From: Bryobacterales bacterium
GTDB taxonomy: Bacteria > Acidobacteriota > Terriglobia > Bryobacterales > Bryobacteraceae
Direction of reading: 5' to 3'
Length of the DNA: 5,048 nt
NCBI GenBank assembly: GCA_003164075.1
Contig: PLRZ01000357.1
Coordinates: 6,419-11,466 of the forward strand
Shown: in pieces, positions 1 to 5,048 of the stretch
Numbering within the stretch: position 1 is the stretch's first letter
Layout of the letters: each line of letters begins with the position of its first letter
The notes under the pieces: model-generated
The model's database searches: none
Seen by the model: the letters and a program-made list of their open reading frames with translations, nothing else
Told to the model about the DNA's origin: nothing
Program-made: the position numbers and the translations under genes

Positions 1-401
1 GTGGCACATGGCTTTTCGGACCCGCGGGGACTCTGCCCATTTTCCACGCCGGCGCGATAAAGGCCGGTGTGCGCAGCGCCGAGGCGCGCCGCCAGCAATC
101 CCTGCTGGCCTACCAGGAGACCGTGCAGCAGGCCTTCCACGAGGTGGCGGATTCGCTGGCCGCTTATCGAAAGCTGGCCGAACAGCGGACCGAACAAGAG
201 GGCCTGGTCGAGAGCCTGCGCCAGGGGGTGGATCTCGCCGACCTCGGATACCGTGGCGGCGTGGCCAGTTACCTGGAATACCTCGATGCCGAACGCCAAT
301 TGCTCGACGCGCAACTCCAGCTCGTGCAAATTCGCCGCCAGGAATTAACCAATATAGTCACTCTGTATCGCGCCCTGGGCGGCGGGTGGCAGGAAAAGTG
401 A
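1..401 (+). CDS. Outer-membrane efflux protein, TolC/NodT family (C-terminal part; 5' end outside window)
   Basis: This is the C-terminal 132 residues of an outer-membrane channel of the kind that works with RND or MacAB-type pumps to carry small molecules across the outer membrane. The first complete codon is at 3 and the stop TGA is at 399-401. Seen in the sequence: GPAGTLPIFHAGAIKAGV (bases 18-71), which matches the LPIF-(D/x)-G-G stretch of NodT-type proteins. A long helical region follows with the VQQAFHEVADSLAAY pattern (about 123-167). Then comes the family's second-helix signature YRGGVASYLEYLDAERQLL (249-305), and the protein ends ALGGGWQEK. Family members are usually about 450-500 residues, so roughly two thirds lies upstream, including any lipoprotein signal. 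It sits on the same strand as the NRPS gene, 292 bp before its start. Co-location with an NRPS suggests, but does not prove, that it exports the peptide. The family call is firm; the substrate is inference. Confidence 0.93.
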   Translation, partial: GTWLFGPAGTLPIFHAGAIKAGVRSAEARRQQSLLAYQETVQQAFHEVADSLAAYRKLAEQRTEQEGLVESLRQGVDLADLGYRGGVASYLEYLDAERQLLDAQLQLVQIRRQELTNIVTLYRALGGGWQEK

Positions 402-408
402 GCCATGA
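398..408 (+). repeat. 11-bp direct repeat, upstream copy (GTGAGCCATGA)
   Basis: This copy contains the real stop codon of the efflux gene (TGA 399-401), then GCC, then an ATG (405-407). The match to the second copy is exact over 11 bases and ends on both sides: 397 is A against G686, and 409 is G against C698. AGGAAAA lies just upstream (391-397) and would be a reasonable ribosome-binding site for the ATG at 405. Confidence 0.9.
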
Positions 409-446
409 GCACTAGGCCTCAATGCCGCTTTTTTCGGTGGGGCAGG

Positions 447-557
447 CTTCAGCCGTCCCCAGAGGGGACCCCGGACTTCAGTCCGCCTGTCGCGGGTCTC
501 AGATCGTTCGCGGGAGGGCGGCCTGAAGCCCGGGGTCCCCTCTGGGGAAGGCTGAGG
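447..557. repeat. Long imperfect inverted repeat (41-bp arms, 29-nt loop) built of nested palindromes
   Basis: Bases 447-487 pair with 517-557. Of 41 positions, three are mismatches (455/549, 475/529, 482/522) and one is a G-U pair (448/556). The core 456-474 with 530-548 is a perfect 19-bp match. Each arm is itself made of short palindromes. In the left arm these are GGCT-TC-AGCC (445-454), GTCCCC-AGA-GGGGAC (455-469) and CGGACT-TC-AGTCCG (472-485). The right arm carries slightly decayed versions. There is no T-run after the stem, so it is not a standard intrinsic terminator, though it could still hinder transcription. The structure resembles REP/BIME-like or MITE-like dispersed repeats, but copy number cannot be judged from one window. 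Confidence 0.9.
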
Positions 558-579
558 AGGGACTTGCAAAATTCGAAGA

Positions 580-666
580 AACCGCTTGCTTGCGCGCGCG
601 GCTCGGAAAACGCAGCGGTGATTCCACGGGACTTGTTTCCGAGCCGCACCCCGCAAGGGAGCGGTT
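580..666. repeat. Second long imperfect hairpin (outer 15-bp and inner 12-bp stems)
   Basis: The outer arms 580-594 and 652-666 pair with one mismatch (588/658) and one G-U pair (587/659). After a small internal loop, 598-609 (GCGGCTCGGAAA) pairs perfectly with 636-647 (TTTCCGAGCCGC). The terminal loop is 610-635. Its sequence is unrelated to the first hairpin, 22 bp upstream. It ends 27 bp before the NRPS start codon, so in an mRNA it would lie just ahead of the ribosome-binding site and could affect translation. No T-tract follows, so it is not an obvious terminator. Confidence 0.85.
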
Positions 667-683
667 GCCCAATCTGTTCGTAC

Positions 684-690
684 AAGGTGA
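684..690 (+). promoter_or_regulatory. Ribosome-binding site of the NRPS gene (AAGGTGA)
   Basis: AAGGTGA matches the GGTGA part of the Shine-Dalgarno consensus and ends three bases before the ATG at 694. Its last three bases (688-690) are also an in-frame TGA, so translation of the NRPS frame cannot begin further upstream. ATG694 is the earliest possible start. Confidence 0.55.
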
Positions 691-697
691 GCCATGA
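687..697 (+). repeat. 11-bp direct repeat, downstream copy (GTGAGCCATGA)
   Basis: This copy contains the NRPS start codon (ATG 694-696), preceded by an in-frame TGA (688-690). The TGA-GCC-ATG spacing and phase are identical to the upstream copy, where the TGA is the efflux gene's stop. Here the TGA terminates nothing obvious and looks like a relic of that stop codon. Confidence 0.9.
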
Positions 698-3600
698 CCA
701 GTAGCCCAGCACAGACCGATCAGCATTCCGCTCAGAAGTACTCCGCCGGGCCGGCCGGCGTTCGGCCGGCGCTGCGCGTACACGAGTGCTTCGAGATTCT
801 CGCGGACCGGCAGCCGGCCGCCCCTGCCGTCATTTCCGACCAGGGCGTCCTCTCCTACGCCGAGCTGGACCAAAAGGCGAATGGCATGGCCCACGCTTTG
901 ATCGCGCACGGGGTGATGCCCGAGGAGCCCGTGGGTGTGCTCACCGAGCGCTCCGGCTCTTTGCCGTTGGCTTTTCTGGCCATCCTGAAAGCCGGCGGAG
1001 CTTACGTGCCGTTGGGCGCCGATCTGCCGCCGCAGCGGCTGGCCAGCATGGCCACTCAATCGGGCATGCGATTCCTGATCGCGCTCGATGGGCTGGAACC
1101 GCCCGCCGAGTTATTGACCGCACTGGCCGGCAATCCCCAAAAAACGGCTCCGGCGATTCTACGGCCCGAGGAATTGGCTCGCGACAGCCGCAGGCCCAAC
1201 CGGCGCGGTAAGCCAACCGATCTCGTGGCCATCTTTTTCACCTCGGGATCCACCGGCCAGCCCAAGGGCGTCATGCTCCAGCACGATGCCTGCATCAACA
1301 TGGGGTACAGCCATATCGCCGCCCAGGAAATAGTCCCGGACGACCGCGTGTTGTTGGCCGGGGCGCCCGGCTTCATTCTGGCGTTTCGCGAGTTGTGCGT
1401 TCCCCTTCTGGCGGGCGCGGCCTTCGTTCCGGCCACGCGCGCCCTGCTGGACGACCCCGCCGCGCTGCTGGCCGCCATGTCGCGCCATCGCGTCACCATC
1501 GCCATGTTCACGCCGTCCTACCTGCGCCTCTTCCAGGGAGCCGTGCCCACCGGCCTGCGTTGCCTCCTGACCGGCGGCGAACGCCCCAATGCCGGCGAAG
1601 CGCGGGCCTACGCGCGGAGGCTGGACTACTGGAACATGTATGGGGCCACCGAGGTCTGCGGAACCATCTGTATGTTGCGGGTGGATCCCGACAGCGATGG
1701 GCCGCTGCCCAGCGGGAGGCCATTCACCAACACGGCCGTTTATCTGCTGGACAGCGACGGTCGGGAAGTCCCGCCGGGAGAGCGGGGCGAAGTTCATGTG
1801 GTGGGCGTGGGCGTGGCTCGCGGCTATCTCAATCAGCCTGGCCTGACCGCCGACCGCTTCGTCGAAACCCCCCATGGGCGGGCCTATCGTTCGGGAGACA
1901 TGGGCCGCTGGAACGATGACGGAGAGCTTGAGTCCCTGGGCCGCGTCAATGACGTGGTCAAGGTATCCGGACAATCCGTGTCGCTGGGGGAAATCGAACA
2001 GACTCTGTTGCGGCATGAAACGGTCAGGCAAGCCGTGGCCATGCAGCATGAGGGGAAGTTGATCGCCTTCGTGGAAAGCAGCCGGGCGGACCACGCCTCC
2101 CTGGAAGACTGGCGCGACTTCCTGGCCCAAACCCTGCCGGCTTACATGTTGCCGGCCCAGGTGACCACCGTCGCCAGAATGCCCGTCAATGCGTACGGCA
2201 AGGTGGACCGGCAGGCTCTGCTCGCCCTGGCGGCGGTTGGGGCATCGCAGCTTGGCACGCCCCCGCAGGGCGAGGTGGAACGGCATATCGCGGAGGTCTG
2301 GGAAGAGATTCTGAAAGTCCGCCCCATCATGCGGGAAGACAACTTTTACGCCTTGGGGGGCACCAGCCTGCTGTCCATTGCGATCAGCCAACGCCTGCAC
2401 ACCCTGGGCTACGCGGCCTCGCCCCACAGCATTCTGGTCTCGACGACGGTTGCCGCCCTGGCTGAAAGGATCGCTCTGGCGGGGGAACGGAAACCGGTCC
2501 CCGCGGAGCCCGACTCACGCCAGGACGCCGCCACCGCGGGACAGGAAGATTTCTGGATCGCCGGGACGCTGGGCCTGGGCGGGACCGGCTCGCAGATCAC
2601 GCGGGTCCTGGCGGTGCGCGGGACGGTTCCCGAACCGGCGCGCTGGCAATCGGCATGGACACGGCTGGTGGCGCGCCATGCGGCTTTGCGCACGGCTTTT
2701 CTTGCCGGCGAAGATGACAAGGTTCTCTGGCGCACAGTGGATTTGGAGGAACTGGGGCCAGCCGTTCAGATCCATCTCGACCATTGCGACTCGCTGTACG
2801 ATGCCGGGGAGCGTATTACGGCGCGCACGAATGCTCCCTTCCTCCTCAGCGAACCGCCGCTGGCGCGGGCCGGTCTGGTGCAGGTGGCGGAGGGCGGCGA
2901 AACGCTCTTCTGGTTCGCCATGCACCATTCGGTGGTCGATGGTTTGTCGGCGCGCATCCTGCAGGAAGAGCTGCATGCCCTCCTGTTGGAGCGCGCATTG
3001 CCACCGGCGCCCAACGGCATGGCGCAGGCCAGTCAGGCCGAACAGCAGTATCTGGCGTCCGACGTTGCCGGGCGCGACCGCGGCTGGTGGCGGGACAAGC
3101 TGGACGCCCTGACCTCCGAGCGAGGCGCGGCCTTCCACGAATTCCCTACGGACCGTCGCCGCCCCGCCGTTCCGAGCGGAAAATCCGTCGCCCCCCTGGT
3201 CGAACGGCTGGATGCCGCCGCCGTCGCCGCGCTGACCCGTTTGGCGCGGACCCAACAGGTGGGATTGCATGCTCTCCTGCTGACGCTGCTGGAGGCGGAG
3301 GCCCGGCGGCGCGACGGCCGGCGAAGCCTGATCGTCGGCACCGGCATCTCCGTTCTTCCGCCCGGGGCCGACGGCGCCGTGGGTTATTTCGTCAACCCGC
3401 TGCCCGTCATTCTGAACGGGGGCGACGCGCCCACGCTGGCGGGGCAAATACGCGCCACCCAGACCAGCCTGGCCGAGACTGTGGAGCATGGCGGCTATCC
3501 CTCCGGTCTGCTCTATCGGGAATTCCGTCAGCGGCATCCGCACGCCCGGCCCCATGCGCGCGCGTCGCTGTTCGACATCTGCCTGACCGCCAATCCATCC

Positions 3601-5048
3601 CGCGCATCGGGCAATGCCGGTGATGGCTTCTCCCTGGCGCCAGCGCACCTTCCCGCGGAACTCTCCAGTCCCGCCGCCGGCCTGGATCTCCTCTTCAGCC
3701 ACGAGCCGGACCGGGACGGTGGCCTGGAACTGGCGCTGGTGTGGAATCCGGACGTCTACAGCCGGGCCACGGCGCAGGCATGGTTGGGTTCGTTCGCGGC
3801 CTGGGCGCGCTGGCTGGCCGCGGACATCGGCCGCGCCGACGCTCCCCTGCCGGCGCTCCTGCCCGAGGAAGCGCAGTGTCTGGCGCGATGGGAACGGGGG
3901 CCTTCCATCACCCGGCCGGCCAAGCGCTTCCATGAACTCTTCGAGAGTGTGGCCGAGCGATACCCGCAACGGCCCGCCGTCATAACCGAAAACGGCGTCG
4001 AAAGCTACGCGGAGCTCGACCGCCGCGCCAACCGCATCGCCCGCGCCCTGGTGGACCTTGGCGTCGCCCGCGAGGAGCCGGTCGCCGTGCTGACGGAGTG
4101 CTCGGCCGATCTTCCCGCTACCGTGCTGGGCATCTGGAAGGCGGGAGCCGCCTACTTGCCACTGGCTCTGGAACAGCCGCCGGAACGTTTGGCCTGGATG
4201 GCCGGGGATTCGGGAGCGAAAATCCTGATCGCGCTCGATGGGCATGCGGTACCGGTATCCCTGGCGAAGGCGGTGAAGACCACCCTGCGCCCCGAAGCCT
4301 GGGAGCGGAACGAACCCAATCGTCCGGAGATCGCCGGCACGCCGCAGGATCTCGCCTATATCATTTACACGTCGGGAACCACCGGGATGCCCAAAGGCGT
4401 CCTGATTCAGCATGACAGTCTGGTCAACACCGCCTATGCCAGCGGCGAGACATTCGGTCTCACGCCTGAAGACCGCTATTCCCTGGCCGCCACTCCCGGC
4501 TTCGACGCATCTCTTTCGGAACTGGGAGCCGCGCTCCTGCATGGCATGGCTCTGGTACCGGTGTCGCGGGCTCTGCGCGACGACCCCTGGGCACTGAAGC
4601 AGTGGTACAGGAAGCATGGGGTGACGGTGGCTTTCCACGCGCCCTCCTATCTGCGCGTCAGCAAGCAGGTGCCCTTCGAAGGCCTGCGCGTCCTGATTAC
4701 CGGCGGTGAAGCGCCGAATCACGACGATGCCAGATATCACGCCGGCCATTCCGCCTTTTGGAACGCCTATGGCCCCACCGAAACCTGCATCTTCGTGTGT
4801 GCGGAACAAATATCGCCGCACCCCGACGCCAGCCGTCCGCTGCCCGTGGGGCGGCCCATGGCCAATACCTGCATTTCCATCCGCGGCGGCAACGGCGAGC
4901 CTGCGCCGCCCGGGGTGATGGGGGAAGTCTGGCTAGGTGGGACGGGTCTGGCGCGCGGCTATCGGAACAACCCGGACCTCACCGCGCAGCGATTCGTCGA
5001 GACGCCTGGCGGGCGGTTCTATCGCTCGGGAGATTTGGGCCGCTGGAC
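694..5048 (+). CDS. Non-ribosomal peptide synthetase, A-PCP-C-A (N-terminal part; 3' end outside window)
   Basis: This is a multidomain enzyme that builds a peptide on carrier-protein thioesters. The frame is open for 1451 codons from ATG694 to the window edge with no stop or frameshift. The start is fixed by the in-frame TGA at 688-690. Domain order by residue: A1 about 28-510, PCP about 522-594, C about 614-1062, A2 from about 1078 and cut just after its YRSGDLGRW motif. No C or acyl-ligase domain precedes A1, so this is a loading module followed by the start of an elongation module. There is no epimerisation domain between PCP and C, so the C domain should be of the LCL or a starter-like class. 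The first ~27 residues are a polar leader with no signal peptide, as expected for a cytoplasmic enzyme. A1 lacks the usual Asp235. The product is not identifiable, and further modules must lie downstream. It is the second gene after the efflux protein, separated by the palindromic gap. Confidence 0.97.
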   Translation, partial: MTSSPAQTDQHSAQKYSAGPAGVRPALRVHECFEILADRQPAAPAVISDQGVLSYAELDQKANGMAHALIAHGVMPEEPVGVLTERSGSLPLAFLAILKAGGAYVPLGADLPPQRLASMATQSGMRFLIALDGLEPPAELLTALAGNPQKTAPAILRPEELARDSRRPNRRGKPTDLVAIFFTSGSTGQPKGVMLQHDACINMGYSHIAAQEIVPDDRVLLAGAPGFILAFRELCVPLLAGAAFVPATRALLDDPAALLAAMSRHRVTIAMFTPSYLRLFQGAVPTGLRCLLTGGERPNAGEARAYARRLDYWNMYGATEVCGTICMLRVDPDSDGPLPSGRPFTNTAVYLLDSDGREVPPGERGEVHVVGVGVARGYLNQPGLTADRFVETPHGRAYRSGDMGRWNDDGELESLGRVNDVVKVSGQSVSLGEIEQTLLRHETVRQAVAMQHEGKLIAFVESSRADHASLEDWRDFLAQTLPAYMLPAQVTTVARMPVNAYGKVDRQALLALAAVGASQLGTPPQGEVERHIAEVWEEILKVRPIMREDNFYALGGTSLLSIAISQRLHTLGYAASPHSILVSTTVAALAERIALAGERKPVPAEPDSRQDAATAGQEDFWIAGTLGLGGTGSQITRVLAVRGTVPEPARWQSAWTRLVARHAALRTAFLAGEDDKVLWRTVDLEELGPAVQIHLDHCDSLYDAGERITARTNAPFLLSEPPLARAGLVQVAEGGETLFWFAMHHSVVDGLSARILQEELHALLLERALPPAPNGMAQASQAEQQYLASDVAGRDRGWWRDKLDALTSERGAAFHEFPTDRRRPAVPSGKSVAPLVERLDAAAVAALTRLARTQQVGLHALLLTLLEAEARRRDGRRSLIVGTGISVLPPGADGAVGYFVNPLPVILNGGDAPTLAGQIRATQTSLAETVEHGGYPSGLLYREFRQRHPHARPHARASLFDICLTANPSRASGNAGDGFSLAPAHLPAELSSPAAGLDLLFSHEPDRDGGLELALVWNPDVYSRATAQAWLGSFAAWARWLAADIGRADAPLPALLPEEAQCLARWERGPSITRPAKRFHELFESVAERYPQRPAVITENGVESYAELDRRANRIARALVDLGVAREEPVAVLTECSADLPATVLGIWKAGAAYLPLALEQPPERLAWMAGDSGAKILIALDGHAVPVSLAKAVKTTLRPEAWERNEPNRPEIAGTPQDLAYIIYTSGTTGMPKGVLIQHDSLVNTAYASGETFGLTPEDRYSLAATPGFDASLSELGAALLHGMALVPVSRALRDDPWALKQWYRKHGVTVAFHAPSYLRVSKQVPFEGLRVLITGGEAPNHDDARYHAGHSAFWNAYGPTETCIFVCAEQISPHPDASRPLPVGRPMANTCISIRGGNGEPAPPGVMGEVWLGGTGLARGYRNNPDLTAQRFVETPGGRFYRSGDLGRW
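775..2223 (+). other. Adenylation domain A1 (loading module) with atypical substrate pocket
   Basis: This domain activates the starter acid with ATP and loads it on the adjacent PCP. Motifs seen: LKAGGAYVPL (A2), FFTSGSTGQPKGV at residues 181-193 (A3, phosphate loop), NMYGATE at 314-320 (A5, with Ala for the usual Pro), YRSGDMGRW at 398-406 (A7), GRVNDVVKVSG from 416 (A8) and NAYGKVDR at 499-506 (A10, with catalytic Lys503). Aligned to GrsA without gaps across the pocket, the ten code positions are I228, L229, R232, M271, L292, G294, M315, G323, T324 and K503. Ile at the Asp235 position removes the usual contact with the alpha-amino group. All ATP-handling residues are present, so the domain is probably active. 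The substrate is likely a non-alpha-amino acid (keto, hydroxy, aryl or fatty acid), but its identity cannot be read from the code. Confidence 0.9.
2257..2475 (+). other. Peptidyl carrier protein (PCP/thiolation) domain
   Basis: This small four-helix carrier holds the activated starter unit on a phosphopantetheine arm. The signature DNFYALGGTSLLSI is a good match to DxFFxLGGxSL, and the modified serine is Ser558 (bases 2365-2367). The helix before it reads EVERHIAEVWEEILKV from residue 527, typical of PCPs. It lies directly between A1 and the C domain. Confidence 0.95.
2533..3879 (+). other. Condensation (C) domain
   Basis: This domain forms the bond between the unit on the upstream PCP and the amino acid loaded by A2. 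Motifs seen: a weak C1 (QEDFWIAG from residue 617), C2 RHAALRTAF (661-669), and C3 MHHSVVDG (743-750) with catalytic His745 and Asp749 intact. A shortened C4 area ends in WWRDKL (798-803), and C5 reads VGYFVNPLP (896-904). C5 normally continues to an Arg (VNxxxxR), and here that position is Ile906. SLFDICL at 958-964 fits the later C motif. Length is about 450 residues, normal for the family. No epimerisation-type sequence precedes it. It is probably active; subtype (LCL, starter-like or other) is unresolved. Confidence 0.92.
3925..5048 (+). other. Adenylation domain A2 (partial), probable hydrophobic amino acid
   Basis: This is the first elongation-module activation domain, cut by the window after about 374 residues. 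Motifs: FHELFESVAERYPQRPAV at the start (residues 1079-1096), IWKAGAAYLPL (A2), YIIYTSGTTGMPKGV (1222-1236, A3), GFDASLSEL with Asp1271 at the Asp235 position, NAYGPTE (1357-1363, A5) and YRSGDLGRW (1443-1451, A7). Pocket residues by ungapped alignment to GrsA are D1271, A1272, S1275, F1314, I1335, G1337, A1358, I1366 and F1367; the A10 Lys is beyond the window. Asp at the first position and otherwise hydrophobic residues point to a hydrophobic or aromatic alpha-amino acid. No exact known code was recognised. A8-A10 and the partner PCP must follow downstream. Confidence 0.92.

Larger units (their letters stand above)
398..686. mobile_element. Candidate non-autonomous palindromic insertion at the efflux-NRPS junction
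   Basis: The 292-bp gap between the two genes contains no convincing gene or promoter. Two tandem long hairpins occupy most of it, and an exact 11-bp direct repeat (398-408 and 687-697) brackets it. Removing one repeat copy plus the intervening 278 bp would place the NRPS ATG three bases after the efflux stop codon, a normal operon junction. That pattern fits a small element without a transposase that duplicated its target on insertion. Against this, the bases just inside the two repeat copies do not form clear terminal inverted repeats, and no known element family was recognised. It could instead be a structured leader region with a chance repeat of a ribosome-binding/start motif. Confidence 0.35.

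Noticed and set aside
8..415. 135-codon + strand frame overlapping the efflux gene
   Set aside because: It is in a different frame from the efflux protein, which has clear NodT-type motifs. It is Arg/Pro/Gly-rich, as expected of an out-of-frame reading.
425..440. T-run at 430-435 as an intrinsic terminator of the efflux gene
   Set aside because: No stable stem precedes the T-run. The large stems lie after it and are not followed by T-tracts.
564..592. TTGCAA at 564-569 as a -35 box for an NRPS promoter
   Set aside because: No acceptable -10 sequence lies 16-18 bp downstream; the spacing falls on GCTTGCTTGC. No convincing sigma-70 promoter was found in the gap.
402..693. Gap as a CRISPR or tandem-repeat array
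   Set aside because: The repeats are inverted, not regularly spaced direct repeats. The only direct repeat is the flanking 11-bp pair and a short TCGCGGG pair in the first hairpin's loop.
405..704. 99-codon + strand frame as a protein-coding gene
   Set aside because: The protein is essentially a translation of the two palindromes, has no recognisable fold, and overlaps the NRPS start. It is considered only as a possible leader frame.
1159..2427. 422-codon open frame on the minus strand
   Set aside because: It is antisense to A1 and the PCP. It is rich in Gly, Arg, Gln and His without any family motif, so it is a shadow of the coding strand.
2515..4821. 768-codon open frame on the minus strand
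   Set aside because: It lies wholly inside the NRPS C and A2 domains. The + strand frame has clear motifs throughout, and long antisense frames are common in G/C-biased coding DNA. The translation shows no recognisable domain.

Overview
The window is about 5 kb of high-GC DNA that reads almost entirely on the + strand. It looks like part of a natural-product gene cluster in a Gram-negative bacterium. The first gene encodes an outer-membrane efflux protein, so the host must have an outer membrane. Codon third positions are strongly G/C, and the most likely source is a proteobacterium or another high-GC Gram-negative group. The sequence alone does not fix the genus.

Layout: (1) Bases 1-401 hold the last 132 codons of a TolC/NodT-type outer-membrane efflux protein. 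(2) Bases 402-693 form a gap with no convincing gene. Two long imperfect hairpins fill most of it (447-557 and 580-666). An 11-bp direct repeat brackets the gap (398-408 and 687-697), and each copy carries a TGA and an ATG in the spacing TGA-GCC-ATG. (3) Bases 694-5048 are one uninterrupted reading frame of 1451 codons that runs off the window. It is the N-terminal part of a non-ribosomal peptide synthetase (NRPS) with domain order A1-PCP-C-A2 (A2 incomplete).

How the genes fit together: the NRPS starts directly with an adenylation domain, so its first module is a loading module. In A1 the residue that normally holds the alpha-amino group of an amino acid (Asp235 in GrsA numbering) is Ile228. 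The starter unit may therefore be something other than an ordinary alpha-amino acid. A2 keeps that Asp and should load an amino acid, probably a hydrophobic one. The C domain would join the two. The upstream outer-membrane channel is on the same strand and plausibly belongs to the export or self-protection system for the product.

The two most interesting points are the atypical A1 pocket and the structure of the gap. The gap can be read as a palindromic element of about 280 bp inserted exactly at an old efflux-NRPS gene junction. In that reading the duplicated 11 bp preserved both the stop codon of the first gene and the start codon of the second.
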